From positions 2,604,001-2,668,000 of the forward strand of contig JAVHNS010000004.1 of NCBI GenBank assembly GCA_036872755.1: a stretch of DNA of 64,000 bases, given 5' to 3'. Positions 23,656-35,549 of this stretch are shown piece after piece. The stretch comes from Orbilia blumenaviensis. Its lineage: Eukaryota > Ascomycota > Orbiliomycetes > Orbiliales > Orbiliaceae. A program made the position numbers and the translations under genes. Numbering within the stretch: position 1 is the first letter of the stretch; each line of letters opens with the position of its first letter. A model generated the notes under the pieces. It searched no databases, had not been told where the DNA came from, and saw only the letters and a list, made by a program, of their open reading frames with translations.

Positions 23656-25929
23656 CGGGGATTTCCAAGATGTCGAATTGTGGGAACTAGCTATAACTGC
23701 TTCCAAGTGTCCTATGGAAGCATCTTATGGATATATAGGAACTTGAAAAGTACAATATTATTCTGCGGCGTTCAATTTGCCCATAGCTCGCTCGCTAGAA
23801 ACCTCAAGTTAAGTTCAGCCCGGTTCCAAGTAATTAATTTGGCGCTTTTCAAAATTTCATCCACTCACAAATCTGATTGCCCAAGTGTTCTATCGTAACT
23901 ATCACTTTCCACGCGAAGGCTGGCGGGCGTACGAGTAATAGAGACTATCCATGCACCTTCAGTGCTCAGTTCGCCTTTACGAAGACACAGGGGCACCAAA
24001 CCATGGATATTCAGTCTCATAGTTCCAGTAACCCTCAAATTCGGTAGCGATCATTAGGCCTGAGCTCATGGGCGCCTGGGCAGTTGAGGAATCCAGGTCG
24101 ATATGCATGTGTGGGTCGAAAGGTCAGAGAATTTGAATGTGAGGGAGTTCGTGAACGCTTTGACAGCGGAATCCGAGATAATGCGCCTAGGTGCATCCTA
24201 CGAAGCCACCAACCACTAGTTGGAGCTGACTGATGTTGCGCGAGTGCGTTGAGGTATTTTAAAATTCTTTTGCGATTGCATTGATTGCGAAAGTCTACAT
24301 TTATGGACCTTTCACCAGCAATGGAAAACTAGAGGGTTTCTCTTAATTCACGAGAACTCGATATTCATTGGTCTCGTGGTATTCATGGGACCATGCAAAA
24401 CTCAGTCCAGATTCTGATTAGTATAATTGAAAGGCAAATTAACTTCGAGTACAGGTCCCTAGCTATCGGCCGAGCCACGGATCGAATCTACCTTACATTT
24501 TAGCGGCATCGGGGACCATCTTCAATCATTTGCAATTGCAGGACAATGCATATTGTCAAGATAGCGAGCCATGAACTATTCCGTGCGTGTATCATGAACT
24601 CAACACCCGTTTCTGGATGCTGCAAGTTTCACGAATTCATGGCAGTTTTCATATGTACTCGACCAAACATGGCTAAATGCCTGAGCTCGCAACGTTTGTT
24701 AGCGATCCGATCAGTCTTGGATACTAGGGTATGCTTGCGAAATCCTGCTGACAAAGGGATCTGAGACCTCATTAATTGGCCATTGGAGGCGAGGGGAACA
24801 ATTCAAGGAAGCCACGAGGTCGCGAGGTGCAGGTGTCTGTGGAGGTCAAAGAGACTGGCGGTGCCACTTTGCCTGTATGGTGGAGTCCAAACACTCTAAC
24901 TTGGGTTAGCGCCAATGTAGCGAAAACATCGGAATGCGATCGATATCAATACACATACGGCCGTATACGTACCTAGGATTTACGGTAGCATGAAGATTAA
25001 AGAACAGTCTAGAGGCATGGGGGCAAGGTCGGTATTTATAGAGTCTAGGCCTGGTAGATATATAGGATATTAGTATTTATATCTGCAGACCATGGGCCTT
25101 AAACAACTGTAGATGAAAAAAAAAATATAATTATGATTCACGCAACGGTGTATATGATGCTGTTGACTCGCAATCGGTGTGGAAGCCTACACGGGATTCC
25201 ACAAGGGTCAATGCTGCTGGTACAAAGGAACAAAGCTCAGGCTCTAGGAAGATGGCGTTCTTCTAGATGCGTGCAAAAGAATGAACGAGGAAGAACTTAG
25301 TAAGTAGCTACCATAAGTGCTTACCAACCCAGGATCATAGTTGCGAGCTGGCCAGGCCAGGCCATGTGCTATTTTATTTTAGATGCTAAATAGCTAACTC
25401 AGGCGATTCTCTATCTAAAGGGCCATTCCCCATCAAGCTAAGCTTAATCATGATCATGGTGCGCTGCACAGGAAAAACTCGAACCGTCCCCTCTAAATGT
25501 CTCAACCGTCGTATGAACGAGTACAGAAGCTTTGATTCATATGGATCCATTAGCAAGGATATGAATAGGAACCACGGCCAAATAGCCTAGCCGTACGAAG
25601 GTAAGACTTATTAGAGGCTCTTCGTCGAGATGGTCCCAACTCCGAAACTCGTTTATATAGATGCACAGATGCATGTGGTTTGTAAGCTTCTATCCATAAA
25701 TATATATCCGAGCTAGAATATCAAGCCATTTCGAAATTTTATCCCAAATCAAAATGCATATATACACGTATATATCCGCGCTTGCTTGCTGCGTATGCGC
25801 ATCTCATATAAACCTGCATTTCGGATATTTCGGGGATGGTCTAAAGACGTGGAATTAAAAGATATGATCTAGCAACAGTTGCGCGGTACCGTGGTACCTA
25901 GAATGGGATAAATACCTTCGTAGTGCAGC

Positions 25930-25949
25930 CCTAGGTGCATGCACCTAGG
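25930..25949. repeat. 20-bp perfect palindrome
   Basis: The sequence reads the same on both strands (CCTAGGTGCA then TGCACCTAGG). The 11-bp half CCTAGGTGCAT also occurs near 24187-24197. It could be a dimeric protein-binding site or a cruciform; no gene lies within 2 kb. Confidence 0.9.
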
Positions 25950-27568
25950 CTTCGGTGTTACATCGTGCCCTATTGCTCATCGATCCAGCAATGAGAATAA
26001 TTTGGGGTATCTGCGAGTGTCCTAATCAAGTCCTATTACTGCAACTTTACGGCTCACATTTGCGATGTTTGTAAATTGCATATCTGGAAAACTTTGATAT
26101 AATTACATAAGCGCACGCCGAATTTACAAATAATTATCGGGATTAGAATACATTTTCATCTGAAACGTGATAGCGATGCGTCACACAGACTGTGCCCCAG
26201 TTAAGCACAAATCATGCACTGCGAAGGGTCTCGTGTATATGTTAAGAGACCATAGCAATGCATGCTCCGTGATATGGTCTCGGGTTATAACGTTAGTCTC
26301 GGTCCCAGGTCTCGGGTTGTAAAAAGAAATAACTTTTGAACTTAAATGTATGCCCGCTGGAGCCTCACCCCTAGACACCTATGACAACTACATGAAGTAC
26401 CCTGGGAAAGATGCAGGCTGGCTTCTCGCGAATCCGCTCAGTGCATATCTTATACCAGCAAAGTCCAGACAACGGCGCTGGTCCAAACATATGTCTTACT
26501 ATACCCAATTAATTTTACTGATGAAATACCTTTTGACTAAATTATGATTAAATAGTCTTCAAGTGTTAATTAACTTGGTAGCTATTCTTGATGACCAGTT
26601 TTTCATCTATTCCAATACACCTAGGCCAGTCGCCAAAATTTTCAATACTTCTTTTTTTTTGGATTTAAAGAACAAAATATAAGCTGGAACACGACTTTAT
26701 CATAATCTGACGTTCGTATTTGGCGAAGCTAATCGAGGATTGACAGTAGCCAGTACTAGCCAGTTGATTGTTTCAAAAACCCCGGTCCCGCAATGCAGCA
26801 TCCTTTCCATACTTCGGGAAGCAAATTTTAGGTAACAGCTAGTTGCATATGGATACCGCCTGACTAACTTCCGTTTCCTTCGTACCAAATACGCTCAGGC
26901 GTTTCTACAATATCCGTTTATCGATTACATCTGTGCGTAACTCTCGCAAGGAATGCGGCAAATCAATTGGAGCCCAGCTGCCACTTTCAACACTAACCAC
27001 ATGCGCGTTGAGCTTCCCCCTATTGTTGGCACCATGGCGATGGCTGACACCAAGAAACGGATATGATTCGATTTCTCCGTGAGCCGGAGCCAGGCCAAAT
27101 TTAGTGCCAGAGCGTAGGTATAGTGTCTGATCCTATCCTCGGGTCATCCCAAAACAGAGCCCGAGAAACTGGTGCCATATATATATATCTGCATACTAGT
27201 GCACTGGAGGGCTGCTGAACGCTCGAACTATCGACATATTTACAGGGATTCGGATCTAGGTACCCTTTATTTCAAGATTTTCTAACTGATAAGAATAAGT
27301 ACTCGTTGTATTCAACTAATATAGATTGCCGAGTTCTGAGCCTTGTGATAGGGATTTCTATAATCCAGCTTGGTTGTAAACCTACAAACTTCAATGATGA
27401 AAGTAACAATGCAATAACATACAGTGGTTTGTTGGATATTGCGAAAAATGTGTTGGAGCATAGTCGTTGTCTAGCTGGTCAGATGCAGTCTCGAAACAAA
27501 CTGGGGGTCAGATGAGACTGCTGGATATTAAAATTTTGACACGAATATCTTTGCGCAAGCACTTTTTA

Positions 27569-27600
27569 AGAAAGAAAAAAGAAAGAAAGAAAAGAAAAAG
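27569..27600 (+). repeat. Purine-rich GAAA microsatellite
   Basis: An imperfect GAAA/GAAAAA tract of about 32 bases within the gene desert. It is a simple-sequence repeat with no sign of function. Confidence 0.85.
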
Positions 27601-28171
27601 ACTATAGTGGCAGTTGACCAAGCTAGAAATATCTCTGGGGCCAACTCAGTATCAGAGCGGTATTACATATCATACCCTGAATCTTATCTCGTAAACCAGA
27701 CATACACAAAGCGCTCTGTGAAATAGTATCATACTGTCGCCAAAAATATTGTAATTAAGTGCCTTCTAGTATACTATGACCGTAATATCCCTGCATTTAA
27801 TCAAAAGAGTAGCTACCAAAACGTTTAAACCCGGATTGACCTGGAATATGACTACTTAACTATGTTTGCACGAACCTCCCACATATATAAACAGAGTCAA
27901 CCCCGTTATAAATTTATCATAAAGTTACATATGCTACCAATTGATCTTTTATATACAGCCCAGGACATTAGCATATTAGCATAGAAAGAAAGTATATGCA
28001 AGAAGAATTATGATTATGATATGGTCTCGTAAATAGCCCCGACGAAGTGGCCCGCACGCTGTTGGGAGTTTAGTAAGATCATTACTATAGTTGCTACCTA
28101 ATATAAAGAATCAGGCGCTGCAAATCTTCGGATCGAAAGGGAACCTTGCGAATAGTAGCAACAGGTATAAA

Positions 28172-30103
28172 CTATCCAGTTGCAGCGTTCTGTGCAATCT
28201 CGATGAGGAGCCCGGTCATTTCGACCAACGCATGTCTTTTCTCCTGCTCGCCATTAGCCATTGCCACACATGTAACAACGACTAACTCTCGTAGTCGTTT
28301 CCTCTCAAAGACATCAACTGGGGTGGGGGAATCCGGAAGCCGGGGGGTAGGGAAAACATGGGCATGACGCTTCTTAGTTGGCGGAGAAAACGAATCCGGG
28401 GATAAATAATGGTCTCCAGAGAAAGATGTTGACCGCCGCCTAGGTAGCGGCGAAAAAGGGATGGGCGAGGCTTCAGCGAGAATTTGCACAAGCCTTTCAA
28501 TTGCAGTATTATCAACGTGTAACCTTCCAGCCTTCCGTTTTCCCCAAGTGCATGTGTACGTGGCGACTACAAGCTCTCTTTTAGGAGCAGTCGTTGACTT
28601 CTTTGAGAAAATGCTTGAAATGCTTGAGATGCTGGACTTCCGACGAAGTAGGAACCCAGACTTTTCTGCATCCTGCGGGCTGAGGCAAGGGGACTTAGGA
28701 GAATTTGGAGTTGGGGGGCTCTCTCTGGCCTCTTCCGGTAACTCAGCTACGAGCTTAAGGTGGCTGTACCTATTCAGTGCACCCCACTTTTTATTATGTT
28801 CGTCCTTAAGGGTTGACGTCCCCTTCCAGAAGAATTTGATACCCTGGTATGTAAAAGAATATTGTCGTCCGATTTTATTCTCCCAGGTCATCTCCACTCG
28901 GTCATGGCGATTCGGGGTTAAAGGTGTGGCTGGGGGTGTTATTTTACACGCCTTGGATGTGTCAATACTGAGAGCTGGTGTGCTTTGTGTCTTTGATATT
29001 GGTTTTGATTCTGGTCCTCCTTCCTCTGTCCCCATTGATAGACCTTCTGCGACACCAACGACTGCAGGAGGAGGAGGAGGAGCGGGAACAGAAGCCTTTT
29101 CTTCATTTGATTCTGATCGCGGAGCGGACTTGGTAATATCTAACCCAGTACCTTTGTCCAGCTCTTTATTACCTATCTTTCTCGAGATAGCTTTGACAAT
29201 AGGACTCCACGGATGTAGGCATGGTGTTTTCTTCCCGATGTGACCAACACCATTTTGCTGGATATCGGCTTCGCGGTGACCCTCTTCCGTTTCCTTCCCG
29301 ATCTCCGAAGCTCTCCTCCAGCCAGGTCGATAAATTTTTCTTGGGTAGTCTTCTGCGACTACACCTCTCTCATCAACGACTCCCTCCCCATTGATGTCTT
29401 CGAAATTAAATGTCCATTTGCGCCAAGCAAACGAGCCATCAAATCTGCAAGATATTGGAGAATGCTTATTCGGGCCAACTCGCAGAGTGTGTGGGAGCGA
29501 CTTCCAGCTCGCTGGTAGGTACGGTTTGTGAACATAGAACGTCGGCATTCGAGGATCAAACTTCGGATTATCGGGCTTCCTGGCTGTCCTAACGTTGACG
29601 CCAGTAAAAGTACGCGCCCACCAGCCTGGTGTGGGCCTCTGGGAACCATCCGCAAAGGTAGCTCGAGGCAAAGCTCCTAATGATTTATCCGCAACTTCGT
29701 GAATTGATATGCTACCTCCCTTGGGGTTGCTACCACCAATTCGATATAGATGGTAAACTGTTGAATCATGGTCCTCTGGGATTGTGCGGTACGACGGCGC
29801 CTCTGAGCATAAAGAAGGGGACACGGAGTTACTCCTCTTTCGGCTCTTAGATGGCCCCGTAGGGCTGCCAGGACCAGAGTAAGTAGGCAATGTTTCCATT
29901 GTGGAGATTGATGACGAGCGTTTGCGTCGCCAATGCTCAGGAAAGTCATCGACTTTCAAGGAATCCATCCGCTTAGCTAAAGGTGCGGCGGGCTCTGAAG
30001 CTTCAGCTTCCAAAATTGAGACTGGTGTCTGAGGTCTCGAGGAATCCACATCTGTGATCGCAAGTTGCGGGATCTGAATCGTTGGTCTGACTGCGGTTGC
30101 CAT
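28172..30103 (-). CDS. Uncharacterised 643-residue protein, possible tubby/LURP-like fold
   Basis: Single-exon gene; the ATG at 30103 has context AAGATGG and is preferred to a GTG further up. The product is 643 residues with no signal peptide or membrane helix. The N-terminal 130 residues are Ser/Pro-rich and disordered, with a basic patch (WRRKRSSS, SKSRKRSNS). Two folded-looking parts follow: HDSTVYHLYRIGG to SCRFDGSFAWRKWTFNF (about 140-280) and RVEMTWENKIGRQYSFTYQG to VVATYTCTWGKRKAGRLHVD (about 440-580). They are separated by a disordered linker holding a proline run and broken again by Ser-rich segments. The alternating strand pattern with FFWKGTST and a late VATYTC strand resembles tubby/LURP-like barrels; this is an impression only. 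It could be nuclear. Confidence 0.85.
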   Translation of the reverse strand: MATAVRPTIQIPQLAITDVDSSRPQTPVSILEAEASEPAAPLAKRMDSLKVDDFPEHWRRKRSSSISTMETLPTYSGPGSPTGPSKSRKRSNSVSPSLCSEAPSYRTIPEDHDSTVYHLYRIGGSNPKGGSISIHEVADKSLGALPRATFADGSQRPTPGWWARTFTGVNVRTARKPDNPKFDPRMPTFYVHKPYLPASWKSLPHTLRVGPNKHSPISCRFDGSFAWRKWTFNFEDINGEGVVDERGVVAEDYPRKIYRPGWRRASEIGKETEEGHREADIQQNGVGHIGKKTPCLHPWSPIVKAISRKIGNKELDKGTGLDITKSAPRSESNEEKASVPAPPPPPAVVGVAEGLSMGTEEGGPESKPISKTQSTPALSIDTSKACKITPPATPLTPNRHDRVEMTWENKIGRQYSFTYQGIKFFWKGTSTLKDEHNKKWGALNRYSHLKLVAELPEEARESPPTPNSPKSPCLSPQDAEKSGFLLRRKSSISSISSIFSKKSTTAPKRELVVATYTCTWGKRKAGRLHVDNTAIERLVQILAEASPIPFSPLPRRRSTSFSGDHYLSPDSFSPPTKKRHAHVFPTPRLPDSPTPVDVFERKRLRELVVVTCVAMANGEQEKRHALVEMTGLLIEIAQNAATG

Positions 30104-31280
30104 CTTCAGGGCTTGGTCCACAGAAATATCTCTGTAGATAGATTCGATACGTAATGTGACAAATATCTGGCACAATGTATTTGATTGAATGTCCAGCCCA
30201 ATGCGAAAATGCACTGCGCAGCAGAACTGGATCGGGGAAACGGCGAAAAAGTTCTCAATATCTAGAGGGACTATTGCAGAGCTTTAGAAAGAAACGAGGG
30301 GGCTTGGGAATATTCGAGGGTTCAGTAATGCTTAAGTAAGTCGTCAAGTGTCTTTCAAAATGTACTCCGGATCATTTTGAGGCTCGTCACGCCCGGCCAA
30401 GGCATTAGGCGACCATCCGAACTGTGGGTTTTGGGGGCAGTGTTAACATTAGCGGGGGCTCTGGCTGCAGCACTAGCCGGGGTTGTGTCACAAGCATTTT
30501 CGAAGACTTCGACGAAACTTCTCAAAACTGACCAAGGAAATGCTTCAAACTGTTCGTGTGGTTCCGGCCACTGCCACCCTAGCCAGATCTAGCATTCTCG
30601 AGACGTTGCCTAGAGTCCACATACAAATATCGAGTTCATTCCATTGAAGGACGCGTAGCTAGCAGCAAACTAAACAGTCGCTCTTCTCCTCCTAACAAAA
30701 TGGGGCGTTTTTTCTTTCTCCACCACCCAATTTGTGGGGTTTCGCAAGATCTTTAGCTGGGGGCTTTGGGTACCAATGTTCTTTGAAAAAACCACTCACA
30801 TGGTTTCGCACGCAGTAGTGCAAACCTGCAAGAGCGGGACCGCAGCTCGATGATCAAAAGATATCGACAGGTTGAATTCTTGTTCTGTGGGAACTCTCTG
30901 TCATTGCTGCCTAGACATGTCACCCTCACTTATGTGCTCACCAACAATGCTGGGTCATAGCAAGTGCGAGGAGTACAAGCTTTACGGATAAGGCTCGACC
31001 AAAGTGGTTCGTAGGTTACACGAGGATTGTTTCGTTCGGGGCTTAGCTGAGTAAATACTTGGTACCGACTAGCTACTTTGTACCCAGCGTAGTCAACTTA
31101 GCATTGGATGGTTGGTGGAATAACGTTAAGCTTCGTCATTCAATGGCTAGATCAGCTCATTAAGTCTATATCAACACCAATATTTTCTTTTCCTTTCTCC
31201 CGCCATGAATGCATTCTCATCCAATACTATTAACATTGAAGTCTCGAATCATGAACAGTATTAGCATACTTGTGATAACC
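30104..31280. other. Intergenic region between tandem minus-strand genes
   Basis: About 1.2 kb holding the upstream region of the 643-residue protein gene and the 3' flank of the P450 gene. One 71-codon plus-strand frame (30377-30592) is Ala-rich but lacks support. No repeat or RNA gene was seen. Confidence 0.45.
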
Positions 31281-33590
31281 CTAGTGTTCGAATAAATGGA
31301 TAAACCGCTCCTGGCCTCTCGGAACTATCCGAATAGGCACATAACCATTCTTAATTCTTATGGTTATTCCAATTTCTGAGCAGTTCTTCATCGTTGACCT
31401 TGCGGTCGTCCTCTGCTGCTCGTAAAGCGCAATCCTGTCCCTTTCGTTCATTTTTTCGATAGCTTCATCATCAGCCACCTCGTCAACTGCAAGCTCAACG
31501 CTATAGGTCTTAAATATCATAGCCAATAATATCATGATCTCGACTTGTGCAAATCTTTTTCCAAGGCAAGATCTCGGGCCATCCGAGAAAGGAATATAAG
31601 ATCCCTTTAGTGGATGGAATAAACGGCCTGTACCCTTGCCTGCAGCCCCGATATCCTCCGCCACATCTTCTTGTTCCATATCATTAACGTTATTCTTGAG
31701 GAACCACCTTTCAGGAACGAAATCAGCAAGATCGTTATCTTCACCTGTAACTTTGGATGGACCTGTCGATGGCCAATACTTCGGGTTCCTTTGTAACGCA
31801 AGCGCGCTCAGACTAATCACTGCCCCCTTCGGCCATACCGTCTGCTTTCCCTGGTACATAACGATTTGGTCTCTGTCGTCTGTAACTTGTTTCGGGATGT
31901 TGATCACTGGTGGTACAACTCTTAATTCTTCCTGCATAACAGCGCCCAACATACTCGTTTGCATTGCCGTTATATCTTTGCTGTAGTCCCACTCATCAAC
32001 TGGTCTGTCACCAAATATCCTGTCAATATCCTTCTGCATACGTCTCTGAGAATCCGGGTGGAGGGCCAAAAGTATCAGAACATAATGTAAGGAGCCTGCA
32101 GAAGTTTCGTGACCGGCTAGCAAGAAGACAAATGCATTACCCAAAATCTCTGAGTCCGTTAGAGCCAACCGTTCAACATCACCGTTTATAGTTGTTTGTT
32201 TCATCTTTTCGCCAAGTCGTGTTTCAGGCCCATAGGAATTTTTGACAAGGGCTCCCATAATGTCCATCCCATCAGCTTTCTCGCCAGCAATGGCCTCCTT
32301 CCGTTTTTCAATGAACAATTCGTTCATGTATGTTTGGTACTCTAGCGAGGCTTCTGCCGCTTTTCTAGCCCACTTGAAAGGCGCATTCGCTATTTTCATA
32401 CCAATTCGTTAGCTAGTGATCTTGAGATCAGGATGCTGGCGTGCAATGCAGTGCACTGCCATGGGCTGATTGTGTGATCGTCACCCGCAGCAATGTTACA
32501 CAACGTCATTCATATATCCCGCCCCCACTACACAAGCAAAGAAAGAAATTGATTGTGTAACCTCATGACCTCGCGCAAAGCAAATGCAGAATCCAATTCA
32601 AATCTCGTGACCAATCTGACTTACCTAAAAACCACTTCGGAAACACCAACACAATCAGTAAATTATGCAACAATCCGGCGAGGGCGTCCTTGAAGCTCAA
32701 AGTATGTTGATGTGTCGAGTCGTTGCTTAACGGCCTAATCATATCACCATCCTGGGTTGTCCCTGGCCATTGCAACGAAACCCCGAATCCTGCTCCACTA
32801 ATAACATGCAAACTCAACCTCATTGTGTCTTCTAACACATCCTTAATCGTAATACCACCTCTTGCATCTTCACCAGCCCACTTCTTCAGCATCATTTTAC
32901 CTTGTCGAATAGTTTCTCCGAATACTAATGCGTTATTCTTCTCGCCGAATGAAGGGGACGTGACTTTTCGGTGGAACTTCCATTCGGGTCCCTCTGTTGT
33001 AACGACATTTCGGCCGAACATGTTGACGGTACGGTACATCCATGCCGGCTTTGGGAAGTCATCTCGGCGAGTGGTGATTTGGGAAATTACTTCGCGGTCT
33101 GCGATATAGATGTGGCAATTGACCGGGCTGACAGTCATGAATACATCACCGTATTCAGCAAACGGCTCGAAGCCGTAGCGCCAGGACCATTCTGGGACCA
33201 TAAGTCTGTACGTATACATACAGTTAGTAAGCCAGGCCTATGACCGGGGATCGTAGGAATGGAGAGTAATATATTTTTAGGATATCTTACAGCAGATATT
33301 TCGAAATCCATAAGTTCGGGTACGCAGTGACGAACCATGTACCCAACTTTCTACCAGTGAGGAGCCATATCGGGTTGAAAGCATAAACAGCTGTTCATGC
33401 GCGATTGTATTTGGTTAATTGAGAATTCACCTGTCTGTACATTATTTTACTGGGATAGCTACTCACGAATAACCCTGTATGGTAGACCGGACCTCTTTGC
33501 TGTTCGAATATTCCTCCAAAGGCCAACCGCTGTAGACGCTATATAATAAACGGGCAAGGAAAGAAAGAAGACAGTTACAGCGGACACCAT
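31281..33590 (-). CDS. Cytochrome P450 monooxygenase
   Basis: Membrane-anchored haem-thiolate monooxygenase, modelled at 637 residues (most fungal P450s are 500-560). Exons are 33590-33467, 33390-33291, 33205-32625 and 32389-31281. The N-terminal anchor is VTVFFLSLPVYYIASTAVGL. The I-helix motif is LLAGHETSAG, the K-helix ExxR is EELR, PERW-type residues read FVPERWF, and the haem loop PFSDGPRSCLG places the proximal Cys at about residue 543. Extra length comes from inserts before the haem loop (NVNDMEQEDVAEDIGAAGKG) and a C-terminal extension. Intron 3 is 235 bp and could hide a small exon. Substrate is unknown. No reductase or other biosynthetic gene is adjacent, so a cluster is not supported. 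Confidence 0.88.
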
Positions 33591-35549
33591 TGTCGTTGGT
33601 TTGCTATATACTGCGGCCCTAAACACCCTTATAGGATTTGACGTTTCAAATCGATAACCCACGTATGTGGCGGGCAGTACTGCAGCGCTCAGAGTGTTTA
33701 AATAGAAAGCCTGTAAAGAGGTAAAAAAAAAAGAGAGAAAGTGGGAGCGCCAGTAGGGGCTACGGTCTCTATATACCCGTCAATTAATATGGGTAGTACC
33801 TAAGTAGGTACCTACCTCTACGAATGTTACCTAAAATACCACAGGAAGAATTCTACAGGCGGATCCACACGTTTCCGACGGTGGTAGAGGCCTACCTGTC
33901 CGGTTTATGGAATACTTGTTCATCCAAAGGTTGTACAAAATTGAACTCTGCTGAGCCCCTTATTTTACATAGAAATAGTAATTTTCCGGCTCCAGGCTGG
34001 GTATTCACTTCTACTGCCAGGTTTCACACGATTGTTCGCTCCAGAACCTAATTCGCTTCGCTGTTAGCGATTTAGGATATGCATAAATGCATGTCGAACG
34101 GGGGAAATTCGGGTTTCTTCCTATCTCCTCTTATCGCCGCTCAGAGCGTGGTTTCGGAATATCCCAGGTACCCGGATTAAATTTACGGGAAATGATACAG
34201 CTCTAAAGTACCACTTTCAACAGCTTTACATGTATAGTTGCTTTATAGGAGGATCGAACAGGCTCCAATTCAAGGGCCAGATTCAATCAAGCTCGAAGCT
34301 CTCGTATGCAGGTGCACTTTTTAGGATATATTAGGATGGACGAAACTCTTAGTATTTTGGCACTAATTCAGCCACGGCTCAAGCTAGTTATCACTAGGAG
34401 CAGCAAAACCACTCTTAAAAAAAATAGAGCATAGGCCAATTGAAACATTAGCTTCCGTGATCTTTGCGGGACCTGGTTATGATTTTCGTTGACGGGCAGG
34501 TATGGCGTAGGGTATATGATATGATCCGTCACATATATGGCTCCGGAAACGTGATCCCTCTATAATAACCTTAAATGGACTGTGATACGAGCCGAATTTA
34601 GGGCTATTTCTTTTGAAATTTGTCTTGTCAATGAATCTGCCAAGAAACTTCCGGTCTATCGATCTGTCAATAATATAAGGCCTTATAAGGGAATACAGGG
34701 CCAATGACAAGTTACCGTGTTCGGGCAGTTGATACGAGCCATTGGTAATAGGTAAGTTACTGGCATCCGCATGCTATTGATTTAAAACTTCGAAGTACTT
34801 CGATCACGCGATATATATCGACCACCTTTTGGAATACCATTCGGCTGGAAGAAGCCGTTGGCTTGAAATTTGCAACCCAATAAAGAATATGATGCATTGT
34901 TTTCCAACTATATGGCCGAGACGATCAGCCGTCAGCCAAAGCTTTAAAGCCAATTGATGCAATGCAATGCAATGCCTTCTAGCCAAAGTAAACACCATAT
35001 CGATATATCTCTACAAGCAGCTGGTAGTACATGACAGGACGCAGGGCAACCAGCTAGTTGGACAGGCCAGGGATTGTATTTAACCAATTGAAAAGGGTCA
35101 AATATAAGAAATGGCGGCCCGGAGCTGCATTCCATTTCGAAAGAGTTTGGTAGATATCTATCAATATGGCCTAGCATGAGCAGCTAGCAGTACCTTTGCA
35201 TTGTAACAGCTTCGTGTTACGCTGCCCATTTAGGAAATTGTGGGAACCCGTCTCGGGGATTACTCGATAGCATGGCCAGCGCGTGGCCGGCTCTCCATGA
35301 CGGGAACGGAATCTCGTATTTAAATCCCTAATTCACAGACACTCCAAGTCACTCAAATCTGCAATCGGGCGGGTTTTCCACACGGAGCACCGGGTAAAGA
35401 TAATTGGTTGGTGGGGCATCTAGGCTAGAATTGAGGGCAGCCAACTTGCATGGGTTTCGCGCACAAAGCAAAAGTGACATCAGAAAACTTTTTTTTTTGG
35501 GTCGCGAAATTTGAAACTTCACATTGAGCACGTCAACCTCTCCACGAAA
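33591..35549. other. Divergent intergenic region, P450 / jip5
   Basis: About 2 kb between two divergently transcribed genes. It carries a TAGGTACCTACC-type palindromic word at 33797-33817, an ATGCA short repeat at 34957-34976 and a T run (8-9) before jip5. No protein-coding frame above 80 codons is convincing. Confidence 0.5.

Larger units (their letters stand above)
23347..28171. other. 4.8-kb gene desert
   Basis: No coding frame above 75 codons with a plausible product on either strand, and no transposase, reverse transcriptase or terminal repeat was seen. Contents: a 28-base A run, an A/G tract at 27569-27600, a 20-bp perfect palindrome at 25930-25949, and short palindromic GGTACC words near 25885. 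Base composition is AT-rich with scattered stop codons in all frames. Decayed repeats or long UTR/regulatory DNA are possible, but nothing shows which. Confidence 0.5.

Noticed and set aside
28461..29243. 260-codon plus-strand frame
   Set aside because: It is antisense to the 643-residue protein gene and mirrors its codon bias.
19614..33590. Biosynthetic gene cluster (AMP-binding protein, 7TM protein, P450)
   Set aside because: The AMP-binding protein lacks catalytic motifs, the P450 is 8 kb away across a gene desert, and no core synthase, transporter or regulator is present.
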